Of a stretch of DNA of 9,236 bases, positions 1-7,448 are shown piece by piece. Made by a program: the position numbers and the translations under genes. The first letter of the stretch is position 1. The number at the start of each line of letters is the position of its first letter. This stretch comes from Thermoplasmata archaeon (lineage in GTDB: Archaea > Thermoplasmatota > B47-G6): NCBI GenBank assembly GCA_003663585.1, contig QMTU01000016.1, forward strand, positions 1 through 9,236. Reading direction: 5' to 3'. Below the pieces are notes generated by a model. That model saw only the letters and a list, made by a program, of their open reading frames with translations. It did not search any database and had not been told where the DNA came from.

Positions 1-1
1 A

Positions 2-397
2 GAAAGAAGGCCTGATGTTAAGTTCAAAACGGTGGACACAGCTCATGCAGGGATCCCGGGGATACGGGAGGCCATCAATAGAGGGCTAATAGAGGAGATC
101 GTGAGGGAGGAAAGAGTGTGCTTTGAGATGAAGAAGGTCGAGGACTACATGGCTGGAATACTTAAGGGAGAGCCCATAGCATATGGAAGAGAAAATGTAT
201 TGAAAGCTTTAGACTATGGCGCTGTAGAAGAGCTCTTAATCACAGATGAGCTTGCGAGGACTGAGGAGGGAATAGAGATTATTAAGAAGGCTGAGTCCTA
301 CAGAGCAAGAGTAACGATAATCTCCACAACGCACGAAGGTGGAATAAGACTCAAAGGGTTCGGAGGCATTATGGCCAAGCTGAGATTTCCCATATAA
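2..397 (+). CDS. pelA: Pelota (Dom34) C-terminal part, truncated by window edge
   Basis: This is the 3' end of the gene for Pelota/Dom34, the ribosome-rescue factor that enters the A site of stalled ribosomes and promotes subunit splitting together with the ABCE1 ATPase. The reading frame is open from base 2, so the GTG at 32 is an internal valine codon and not a start. The visible 131 residues cover the end of the central domain (VDTAHAGIPGIREAINRG) and the whole C-terminal eRF1_3/L7Ae-like domain. Diagnostic stretches are the AYGRENVLKALDYGAVEELL segment, the IISTTHEGG motif and the closing LKGFGGIMAKLRFPI, all typical of archaeal Pelota. There is no GGQ loop here, and none is expected in Pelota. 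The stop codon TAA (395-397) shares one base with the ATG of the downstream CLC gene, which suggests co-transcription and possible translational coupling. Family assignment is very secure; the N-terminal Sm-like domain lies outside the window. Confidence 0.93.
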   Translation, partial: ERRPDVKFKTVDTAHAGIPGIREAINRGLIEEIVREERVCFEMKKVEDYMAGILKGEPIAYGRENVLKALDYGAVEELLITDELARTEEGIEIIKKAESYRARVTIISTTHEGGIRLKGFGGIMAKLRFPI

Positions 398-2208
398 TGG
401 GGATAACTATGAGTGCAAGGGTCTCAAGGAGATTATCCTACATGTACTACTTTGAGAAGTGGCTAATCTTAGGAACTGTCGTAGGAGCAGTAGTTGGGTA
501 TTTCATCTTAGGATTCTCATATCTCCTAAAGCTCTTAGTATCACTATCATCCATAGCCTTAGGAGCATCTCATGAAATAACTCTAGCATATAAGGATATA
601 TCATATGTTTATCCATACATCTCAAGAAAGGCGCTAATGCCACTAATAATATTGACTGGGGTGTTTGTAAGCTCGTGTATTGTATACAGGTTCGCAAAGG
701 AGGCAGAAGGTCCTGGGACTGACGCCGCAATATCAGCATACCATTTAAAGGGGGCAAGAGTCAATGCTAAGGTGCCCGTTGTTAAGGCAATATCCTCTGC
801 AATTGCTATAGGCACAGGGAGTAGCGGGGGTGTTGCAGGTCCTGGGATCCAGATAGGATCTGGTCTTGCGTCTATAATATCAAAGGTGTTTAACCTTAGG
901 TTTATAGACAGGAGGATAATGTTTATATCTGGAATGGCTGCAGCTCTCTCGACGCTCTTTAGAAGCCCAATAGGTGGAGCGCTTTTTGCAGTTGAAATGC
1001 TGCATAAAAGGGATATAGAGTCAAGGGCGTTTATACCAGCAATGATTTCCAGCTTTGTAGCATACATGGCTACGTATCCTATAATAGGGTTGTATTCGAT
1101 ACTCCCATATCCCCAGTACAACTACGCGAGATTGTACTCTCCAGAGGCCCTACTTAGTGTTGCCATAATGTCCCTTTTTATAGCACCCTTCTCACTTGCA
1201 TACTCCAAATTATTCCACGCAACTGGCGCTATAGTAGATCGCCTCAGGAGAAAAATGAACCTTCCCATAGTGTTCAAGCCCATTATAGGAGCTTTGGCCT
1301 TCTGTGTTTTAGCGTTATTCTTTCCAGAGCTAATGGGAAGTGGGTATGGCGTTGTTCGCGAGGTATACGACAAGATTAGTTCTAGCAAAAGCATAGGAGT
1401 TTCTTTCTATCTAATGTTAATTCTCCTAGCATTCCTTAAGATCGTGGCTACGTCGTTATCTATAGGTTCAGGAGCAAGTGGTGGGGTGTTTGCTCCAGCA
1501 GTGTTCATAGGATCTCTTTTAGGAATATCGTTTGGAGGGCTTGTAGGGATAAAAATCTCCGGAGTACCTCCTACAGTATGGATGATAGTAGGCATCTCAA
1601 CGTTCTTAGGCGCAACGTTAAAGACACCGCTTGCGGCGTCAGTAATGGTATCTGAAATGTGCGGCAACTACATGATCCTTCTACCAGCACTCTTTGGAGC
1701 GGTAATAGCCAGGGAGATAACAGGAGACGTTACAATATGTATTTCTCAAAAGGTAAGAAGGGTTAGTGAGAGGAACCTTAAGGTCTTGGCTCTCTACGAG
1801 CATCTCTTAGAGACGTCAAGCGATCTTTTGAAGTCAAGGATTATAGACGTGGTTACACTACACACGCCTATGATCGTGGGGAAAGAGGACACGATTGGAG
1901 ATGTTGTAGATAACTTAATAAGAACTGGTAAAAGCGTGGCCCTTATTGTTCAAGGAGAGAAAATTCTTGGATGTATAGACTTCTCAGTAATTGAGCTAAT
2001 GCCATTCCTGAGAAGAGATTCCCCAGTTTATGCCCTACCTACAAGGAAGATGCCTGTCTTAAGATACGATGAGACCCTAGAAAACGTCCTTGTTCTGTTC
2101 ATGTCGGGTGATTACGACTATATGATAGTAAGGACGGAGGACGGAGAGTATCAAGTGGTGTATCTAGAGGATGTGATGTTGGAAGTAGCCTCCAAGGTGT
2201 TAAAATAG
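397..2208 (+). CDS. CLC-family chloride channel/transporter with C-terminal CBS pair
   Basis: This 603-residue integral membrane protein belongs to the CLC family, which forms dimeric chloride channels or chloride/proton exchangers. Residues about 20-445 are hydrophobic with many predicted helices. Family signatures in order are GPGTD (105-109, in place of GSGIP), GSSGGVAGPGIQIGSG (141-156, in place of GSxGREGPxxQIG), the helix-H segment SPIGGALFAVEML (190-202) and GSGASGGVFAPAVFIGS (357-373, the GxFxP anion-site loop). Residues about 484-603 form two CBS motifs, a soluble adenine-nucleotide-sensing module common in this family. Two functional positions differ from the exchangers: the gating glutamate of GREGP is Ala147, and the proton-glutamate position after Glu200 is Met201, so passive anion conductance is more likely than exchange (inference). 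An ATG at 409 is an alternative start four codons downstream, preceded by GGGGAT at 399-404; the 397 start has no good ribosome site but overlaps the pelota stop. Confidence 0.92.
   Translation: MGITMSARVSRRLSYMYYFEKWLILGTVVGAVVGYFILGFSYLLKLLVSLSSIALGASHEITLAYKDISYVYPYISRKALMPLIILTGVFVSSCIVYRFAKEAEGPGTDAAISAYHLKGARVNAKVPVVKAISSAIAIGTGSSGGVAGPGIQIGSGLASIISKVFNLRFIDRRIMFISGMAAALSTLFRSPIGGALFAVEMLHKRDIESRAFIPAMISSFVAYMATYPIIGLYSILPYPQYNYARLYSPEALLSVAIMSLFIAPFSLAYSKLFHATGAIVDRLRRKMNLPIVFKPIIGALAFCVLALFFPELMGSGYGVVREVYDKISSSKSIGVSFYLMLILLAFLKIVATSLSIGSGASGGVFAPAVFIGSLLGISFGGLVGIKISGVPPTVWMIVGISTFLGATLKTPLAASVMVSEMCGNYMILLPALFGAVIAREITGDVTICISQKVRRVSERNLKVLALYEHLLETSSDLLKSRIIDVVTLHTPMIVGKEDTIGDVVDNLIRTGKSVALIVQGEKILGCIDFSVIELMPFLRRDSPVYALPTRKMPVLRYDETLENVLVLFMSGDYDYMIVRTEDGEYQVVYLEDVMLEVASKVLK
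399..404 (+). promoter_or_regulatory. Possible ribosome binding site favouring the CLC start at 409
   Basis: GGGGAT lies four bases before the in-frame ATG at 409-411 and resembles the archaeal GGTGAT Shine-Dalgarno core seen at other genes in this window. The upstream ATG at 397 has only a distant GAG (382-384) ahead of it. The match is imperfect, so this is modest evidence that translation begins at 409. Confidence 0.4.
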
Positions 2209-2210
2209 TT

Positions 2211-3611
2211 CTAAGAAGAGAGGAGTCTTTTATAAAGAGCTAAATATTTCCTAGCTGATCCTCTCCAAGAGAAATCTGCTCTCATGCCATTTAACTGAAG
2301 TATCTTCCAGTATTCTCTGTCGTTCTCGTATACGTCTATTGCCCTGCTCAAGGCCTTTTTAATGGCTTCTACGTCAAGGCTCTCGAATTTAAATCCTCTT
2401 GCACAATTTTTATTCTCATTAGGATCTATAACCGTATCAGATAGTCCACCTGTATTCCTCACTATGGGAACTGAGCCATACCTCATTGCTATCATTTGAG
2501 TAAGACCGCATGGCTCATATCTCGAGGGCACTGCGAACATATCAGATCCTGCGTATATCTTGTGGGCTAGAACCTCGTCATACTTTATTGAGATCCCAAC
2601 AACATCTGAAAACTCATCACAAATGGCTTTGGCCTTATTCTCTATGTAGCCCTCACCTGTCCCAAGAAGAACTAAGGAAACAGTTCTATCCTCGAGAAAC
2701 TCTTCAATAGCTTCTAGGAATACATCTATTCCCTTTTGATGTGTTAACCTGGACACAATTCCAATTAAAGGCCTATCAGAGGGCTTAATCTTCATTTCAG
2801 AGCTGAGCATTTTCTTATTTTCCTCCTTTCTCTCAAGAGTTTTTGTACTATACTTTCTGTAGATATAAGGATCCCTAATTGGGTTCCATACGCTATAATC
2901 TATCCCATTTATTATTCCATAGAGCTTATCCTTTATCTCTCTGAGAACACTGTCAAGACCAAAGCCAAACTCTGAGGTCTGAATCTCCTTAGAGTATTTT
3001 ACACTTACAGTGTTAACAGCATCGCTTAGAACTATGCCAGCCTTCATGGGGTTTATTCTGTTGTTATGTATGATAAGATCTGTAATGTCCTCCTTTAAAT
3101 TCAGAAGGTTTAACTTAGAAGTGTCAACGTCTCCCTGATAGCCAAGATTGTGTATTGTGAACAGAGTTTTTATGGGGAGGCCTTCTGACTTTACATAGGC
3201 CGCTGTAAGACCTGTGTGCCAGTCATTAAGGTGCAATATGTTAGGCTTCCAGAAGTTATATCTCCTTAGGAACTCAACTATTGCCTTTGAAAAAAAGAGA
3301 TACCTCTCAAAGTCATCTTCATATCCGTATACTCGATCCCTTGGGAAGTAACCTCCACCACCTACGAGGTATAATGGAACGCTATTTACTCTCGAAAGAT
3401 AAATTTCTGCTTGAACATCTCTCTTGCCGAGCTTTACGTTTATAGTACCAACTTTTCGCCCTTTCTTTCTGTGCATTGGCGCTATTATGCGTGCATCCAC
3501 TCCTATAGACCTTAGTGCTTTAGGAAGGGCATAGGCAACGTCTCCAAGCCCTCCTACCTTTGCAAATCCGTAGACTTCTGAGCTCGCTAAGAGCACCTTC
3601 AACCTTGACAT
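2211..3611 (-). CDS. glgA: Glycogen synthase, GT5 family
   Basis: This 466-residue GT-B glycosyltransferase extends alpha-1,4-glucan chains from a nucleotide-glucose donor (ADP- or UDP-glucose) in the cytoplasm. The N-terminal Rossmann domain has the nucleotide-sugar signature KVGGLGDV (18-25), HLNDWHTGL (127-135) and TIHNLGYQG (152-160). The C-terminal domain has NGIDYSVWNP (235-244), SRLTHQKGID (287-296) with the phosphate-binding Arg288 and Lys293, and the catalytic SRYEPCGLTQM (363-373) with Glu366, followed by NTGGLSDTV (386-394). All key residues are present and the length is near that of GT5 enzymes, so it should be active. The ATG start at 3611 has an AGGTGATT ribosome site just upstream. 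It follows the GH57-like gene after 112 bases that hold a likely promoter, and ends two bases from the convergent CLC gene. Donor preference cannot be read from the sequence. Confidence 0.96.
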   Translation of the reverse strand: MSRLKVLLASSEVYGFAKVGGLGDVAYALPKALRSIGVDARIIAPMHRKKGRKVGTINVKLGKRDVQAEIYLSRVNSVPLYLVGGGGYFPRDRVYGYEDDFERYLFFSKAIVEFLRRYNFWKPNILHLNDWHTGLTAAYVKSEGLPIKTLFTIHNLGYQGDVDTSKLNLLNLKEDITDLIIHNNRINPMKAGIVLSDAVNTVSVKYSKEIQTSEFGFGLDSVLREIKDKLYGIINGIDYSVWNPIRDPYIYRKYSTKTLERKEENKKMLSSEMKIKPSDRPLIGIVSRLTHQKGIDVFLEAIEEFLEDRTVSLVLLGTGEGYIENKAKAICDEFSDVVGISIKYDEVLAHKIYAGSDMFAVPSRYEPCGLTQMIAMRYGSVPIVRNTGGLSDTVIDPNENKNCARGFKFESLDVEAIKKALSRAIDVYENDREYWKILQLNGMRADFSWRGSARKYLALYKRLLSS

Positions 3612-3613
3612 AT

Positions 3614-3621
3614 AATCACCT
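3614..3621 (-). promoter_or_regulatory. Ribosome binding site of glycogen synthase
   Basis: On the minus strand this reads AGGTGATT and contains the full GGTGAT complement of the archaeal 16S rRNA 3' end. It lies close to the ATG at 3609-3611, with two bases between the end of the motif and the start codon. It fixes this start and shows that the glgA message has a leader. Confidence 0.75.
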
Positions 3622-3665
3622 GCTAATGACAGTTAAGTAGTATGCTATATTCTGTATCATAAAAG

Positions 3666-3682
3666 TAATTAATAAATTTTCA
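3666..3682 (-). promoter_or_regulatory. Candidate archaeal TATA box and BRE for glgA
   Basis: Read on the minus strand, the gap upstream of glgA holds TGAAAATTTATTAATTA. TTTATTAA (3676 to 3669) fits an archaeal TATA element and the purine/A-rich GAAAA just upstream fits a TFB recognition element. A start of transcription about 25 bases downstream would fall near 3645, leaving a leader of roughly 35 bases that includes the ribosome site. A second weaker candidate, CTTTTATG, lies at 3658-3665. I see no clear operator repeat, so regulation is unknown. Confidence 0.55.
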
Positions 3683-3723
3683 CACAAAACCGTTTCAAGC
3701 ATTGCCCTTCAGAGGATCAGAAT

Positions 3724-5499
3724 CTAGGCCTTAAGATCTCTTCCTTTAAGAAGCTTCCCAACGCCTAAGGTTATCTTAAACCTATAATGACTAGTATTTG
3801 AGAGCTCTGGGAGAATCATTACATCATGCCCTTTTCTTCCAAGATTTATGTTTATATGAATTCCGTTTGAGCTCTCAGCAAGGAAGTACACTCCAAGTCC
3901 TGAGTTAAAGTCGACAAGACCTATCCACTTATAGTTTGACCATGCTCCAGAGAGCTTCTTTACCTCGAGAATCTCAAAGTCCTTTTCTGAGTATCCTATG
4001 ACTATTCTGTGATCTCCAGGATCACCAACCTCTAAAACAGGAAGCATTGTTGTAAAGCTAACGTAGAGAGGATCCGTTATTTGAGGGCTCTTCTTCACAT
4101 AGTACTCAGCGGAAAGTGTAGAGCCCCCTACTCTATATGTCTTCTCAACGTACACATATCTCGTTGAGTACTGAACGTCTACTGTTCCCTCGGACTTATT
4201 TACGTGCATCTCTATAGAGTGTTCATGGGGGATTTGAGGTACTTCTCCTATAAACTCTAGGAATGCATGAGGTGGCAAGGAATTAATCTCTTCATCACTT
4301 ATGTCAACGGAAGGCTCTAATGACTCAGGAACTGCTGTTGCGATAAAGTCAAAGAAGTGCGTCAAGTCCATTAGGGAGATCACGTACCCTGAGGAGTTTA
4401 TCATAGCAGATAGGCCTTTGGTTTCATATAGTATAAATTCAGAGTCCTCTACCTTATAGCTCATGGCTCGTACTCCATATGGAATAATAAATTTTGAGTA
4501 TTTCTTGGCCATCTCCTCTAAAAATCTAGCCCTATAGTAGGGATTAATCCTCCCCCTGATTATTGGGTAGAAGTCCTCTATCTCAATAAGATCTTTAACT
4601 TCAGTCTGCTCCATGGCTCTCTGTAGGATCTTTAGTCTGTAGAGCATAGGGCCAGATGCACAGGATCTGTAGAGAGCCTTAACTCCAAGTCCTCCAGTGA
4701 GCTTTAGGAACTCTTCAGATGTACTATACGTGGCTGGGACCTCTGGAGCTTTCCTATATACCTTAAACACGTCATCAATGCTTATGAGCTCAACATCGTC
4801 CAGTGATAGCATCTTTGAGAATAGATCCTTCAGGGAACTAACAGAGGACTCCTTGCCTCCGGCAACAAAGACACTTTCAACGTTTCTTACAATGATTATT
4901 AGTGGCTCCTTAGGATATTCCTCGAGTGCTCTTATTGACTCCACTATTGTATCCACATCCCACGGAACTCTTTTGCTGAGTTCCTCAGAGACAGGAAGTC
5001 CTACGATCTTTATCCCGTTCCAAGGTATAAGTACGGGGATTTTTCTTGAGAGTACAGCGCTTGAGTCTACAAGCGATCCCACGATCCCAAAGCTCTTCAG
5101 AGTTTTGGCATATTTGGGAGTCCAGATAAGATACGGTGGATAAAATACCCCAGAACACTTTTTGAAGATGCTTGTCATGATGTTTATGTGAAGTTCTAGG
5201 TGTTTTTTGAGTGACTCGTGGGAGATCTCAGTTGGCACTGGATAATAGTACAAAGTTGGTAGGACAGAGGCGTTTAAGCTAATTACGGCCTCTCTAAGCA
5301 TCTCTATAGTCTCGCTACGATCTGTAAAATACGAATCTATAAAAGATCCTGTCACAACGAAGGAAGGCTTTATATCCTTTCCAAAATCTTGAAGAACTTC
5401 CATAAATGGCGAGTACACGTCTTCATGAAGTTCTCTCAGGATCTTATCGTGCTGTATTCTAGGCTGATGAAATATCCAAACAAAGGACACATACGTCAT
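3724..5499 (-). CDS. GH57-like protein, catalytically dead 4-alpha-glucanotransferase homologue
   Basis: This 591-residue protein has the layout of GH57 4-alpha-glucanotransferases/alpha-amylases: an N-terminal barrel (about 1-250), a helical DUF1925-like segment (about 265-335) and a beta-rich DUF1926-like C-terminal domain (about 340-585). The family start FHQP (10-13) survives, but the usual first His of HNHQP is Ile9. The segment that holds the nucleophile, normally WLTERVWEP followed by AK, reads YPPYLIWTP (120-128) followed by AK, which puts Tyr123 at the glutamate. The segment normally written DDGEKFG reads RNVESVF (205-211), so the general acid/base aspartate is lost. The GGGFYEP region is also unrecognisable. 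The gene is full length and without frameshift, so it is more likely a maintained pseudoenzyme or glucan-binding protein than a decaying gene (inference). Its ATG overlaps the tgtA stop by four bases and has a strong GGTGAT site. No signal peptide is visible. Confidence 0.82.
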   Translation of the reverse strand: MTYVSFVWIFHQPRIQHDKILRELHEDVYSPFMEVLQDFGKDIKPSFVVTGSFIDSYFTDRSETIEMLREAVISLNASVLPTLYYYPVPTEISHESLKKHLELHINIMTSIFKKCSGVFYPPYLIWTPKYAKTLKSFGIVGSLVDSSAVLSRKIPVLIPWNGIKIVGLPVSEELSKRVPWDVDTIVESIRALEEYPKEPLIIIVRNVESVFVAGGKESSVSSLKDLFSKMLSLDDVELISIDDVFKVYRKAPEVPATYSTSEEFLKLTGGLGVKALYRSCASGPMLYRLKILQRAMEQTEVKDLIEIEDFYPIIRGRINPYYRARFLEEMAKKYSKFIIPYGVRAMSYKVEDSEFILYETKGLSAMINSSGYVISLMDLTHFFDFIATAVPESLEPSVDISDEEINSLPPHAFLEFIGEVPQIPHEHSIEMHVNKSEGTVDVQYSTRYVYVEKTYRVGGSTLSAEYYVKKSPQITDPLYVSFTTMLPVLEVGDPGDHRIVIGYSEKDFEILEVKKLSGAWSNYKWIGLVDFNSGLGVYFLAESSNGIHININLGRKGHDVMILPELSNTSHYRFKITLGVGKLLKGRDLKA

Positions 5500-7448
5500 T
5501 CTTCATCACCAAGCACGAGGGAAATATCAAGGTCTCTGTAGTTCTCCTTAAAGTCCTTTACTTTAACTGCAAGGCCTGAGTTACACTCAAGAAGCTCTGT
5601 AGCAGAGAGCCTGGAGCTCCCCACAGCAACAAGCTCTCCACTTTCACTTATCACTAGGACCTCATCACCTGGCCTTATGTTTTCATCAGCGTCCACTACA
5701 AACTTTGCAAATACGTTTTTTCCCATAGCGTTATACTCTGCAGAGTCATCTGTGACTATGACGTGCATTTTGATCTTTGGAAGCATTTTATAAAGGATAT
5801 AGCCTCCCGGATACTTAAGAGTGTACAGGCCATCACTTGGTCTAAGAAAAAGTATAGGAATAGAGTTCCTATAAATCATTCTGATCCTTCCAGTAGTCTT
5901 AGACCTATCCACACGTATCCTTCCAGTGAAAAGAACATCCCCCGCTGGAGGTCCAAATTGATAGTCTGCAATAGCACTAAGTTTGTCAACTTCTGAGTAC
6001 ACGTCAGTTACTTTTGTCAGCTCATGAACCTCTACACAGTGAAATCTCCTACAAAGGTCATCCTCACATTTCTTGACGTACTCTTCAAGCTCCTTATCCC
6101 ATATATCCGGCTCCTCAGATTGCGCTATTGGATATATGACATCCCATAATAGGGGTACAGGGCCAAACATGCTTCTTACGAAGACGTCACAGTTTGGTGG
6201 AATTCTCTCAGTGTAATCCATGTAAGGCTTGTTCTGAACACTTATTATGGAAACTCTATTGTACTTAGGCTTAAATCTCTCTTTAATTCTTTTTCTGAGT
6301 CTGTAAACAATGGGTCTGTTCAGAGACTCTGGTGACGTATAAAAGAATGCTCTCTCACGAGATATTGGCTCAAATTTCTCTAGATACTCTACGTATTCCC
6401 TTAAGACCCTGAGGGCACTTAATAGCCTTGGGTGCGCTCTAGCTCTCATCTCTACTAGCTCCCAGAGCTCTCCCCTCCTTATGGCCTCTCTAACTCGCTT
6501 GATCTCATATGAAACAACATATAGATTGTGAAGGGATAGTATTCTTTCCCTTTCCCTCTTGTCCAGCTTCAAGAGCTCTTTTGGAGTGTATTTCTCCACG
6601 TATGGAGAGGGATAAATAAACTCATCAATCTCTTCCAACCTAATGGTACCTGTTGGCGTTATTATTCTGTTATCTCTCGCATACTTTGCATAGGATGCTG
6701 AATCAAAGAGATCAACGCCAAGAAGTACAGCAATTGGGAAAAGGAGAGGATGGCCACATCCAAATAGGTGGACGGGCTTTGAAGGTCCAAGGCCTATCTT
6801 GCTGTGTATTATTACCCTAACTAAATCAACATACCTCTGTGACTCCATAAGCGGAACTACTCCTCCAATAGGATAAAGCCCAAAGTTTAGGTCTCTGCCT
6901 CTTTTAGCAGCATATTCTCTTAGATCGGGATACACTCCTCCCTGAATTGGGAACGACAGAATCATGTGTTCTAGAAAGTCCTTACACTCGAGAGCTCTAG
7001 CAATTGTTTCTTCAACCTTCTTCTTAGCGACCTCATAGGAGTCCGTAGGGAGCGTGAAAACGTCCAGTATTGTTCCTATATCCACACCTATTTCATGCTG
7101 AAAGCTTACTATCTCTCTGTTTGTAACGCTGATCTTTCCATAAACGTAGCTTTGAAAGGTTCCTGAGTCCGTCATTATTGGACCTTTAAAGTTTAGAAGG
7201 GAGTGCACTCCTTCGTTTAATGCGATATCTCTAAGAGCTTCATCTCTGTAGATTATGTATGCGTTCGTTATGAGGGCGCCAAACCCTAGTCTTTTAATGT
7301 CTTCAGGGGTTATTACAGAAATCCTCGGATTTATTACGGGAAGTAGCGTTGGTGTTACTATATCACCATGTTTAGTTCTTATTTTTCCAATTCTAGAAAG
7401 TCCCTCTCCTCGCAGCAGGATTTCAAAATCGTATGGCATATTACTCAC
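5496..7448 (-). CDS. tgtA: Archaeosine tRNA-guanine transglycosylase (preQ0-inserting), zinc cysteines lost
   Basis: This enzyme exchanges guanine at position 15 of the tRNA D-arm for preQ0, the first committed step of archaeosine formation on tRNA. The 650-residue protein is full length. The catalytic TIM barrel (about 10-345) has TDSGTFQSYVYG (93-104) with the base-binding Asp94, LFGCGHP (228-234) and FDSASYAKYA (248-257) with the nucleophile Asp249. C-terminal domains follow, with FGPVPLLWDVIYPIAQSE (428-445), GRIRVDRSKTTGRIR (509-523) and a PUA domain (about 560-632). The structural zinc motif, normally CxCxxC followed by His, is replaced by Tyr279, Ser281 and Val284, while His307 remains. 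The codons there are clean, with no frameshift. The GTG at 7448 overlaps the upstream stop as GTGA; the ATG at 7439 is an equally plausible start, with AGAGTGAG shortly before it. The gene sits between ttuA-like and GH57-like genes with four-base overlaps on both sides. Confidence 0.95.
   Translation of the reverse strand: MSNMPYDFEILLRGEGLSRIGKIRTKHGDIVTPTLLPVINPRISVITPEDIKRLGFGALITNAYIIYRDEALRDIALNEGVHSLLNFKGPIMTDSGTFQSYVYGKISVTNREIVSFQHEIGVDIGTILDVFTLPTDSYEVAKKKVEETIARALECKDFLEHMILSFPIQGGVYPDLREYAAKRGRDLNFGLYPIGGVVPLMESQRYVDLVRVIIHSKIGLGPSKPVHLFGCGHPLLFPIAVLLGVDLFDSASYAKYARDNRIITPTGTIRLEEIDEFIYPSPYVEKYTPKELLKLDKRERERILSLHNLYVVSYEIKRVREAIRRGELWELVEMRARAHPRLLSALRVLREYVEYLEKFEPISRERAFFYTSPESLNRPIVYRLRKRIKERFKPKYNRVSIISVQNKPYMDYTERIPPNCDVFVRSMFGPVPLLWDVIYPIAQSEEPDIWDKELEEYVKKCEDDLCRRFHCVEVHELTKVTDVYSEVDKLSAIADYQFGPPAGDVLFTGRIRVDRSKTTGRIRMIYRNSIPILFLRPSDGLYTLKYPGGYILYKMLPKIKMHVIVTDDSAEYNAMGKNVFAKFVVDADENIRPGDEVLVISESGELVAVGSSRLSATELLECNSGLAVKVKDFKENYRDLDISLVLGDEE
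5505..5510 (-). promoter_or_regulatory. Ribosome binding site of the GH57-like gene
   Basis: Minus strand GGTGAT, five bases before the ATG at 5497-5499, sits inside the last codons of tgtA. It fixes the start of the GH57-like protein and the ATGA overlap (5496-5499), and indicates independent or coupled reinitiation on the same message. Confidence 0.8.

Noticed and set aside
32..34. GTG as a start codon for a small 121-residue protein
   Set aside because: The frame is open upstream to the window edge and the upstream residues (PDVKFKTVDT) continue the Pelota sequence, so this is an internal codon.
609..1121. Open frame of 170 codons on the minus strand
   Set aside because: It lies wholly antisense to the CLC membrane domain, whose motifs are clear, and its translation resembles no family. 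It is a shadow of the real gene.
2226..2231. T-run after the CLC gene as a terminator
   Set aside because: Only four T residues and no longer pyrimidine tract; too weak to list as a terminator.
3612..3723. A small RNA gene or box C/D guide in the gap upstream of glgA
   Set aside because: No convincing C and D box pair and no stable fold were seen; the AT-rich content is explained by a promoter.
4697..5143. Open frame of 148 codons on the plus strand
   Set aside because: It is antisense to the GH57-like gene; the serine-rich, low-complexity product is what the opposite strand of this coding region would give, and no promoter or ribosome site supports it.
6597..6614. Frameshift as the cause of the missing TgtA cysteines
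   Set aside because: Flanking residues on both sides align in frame with the family at constant spacing, and neither alternative frame restores a CxCxxC pattern.
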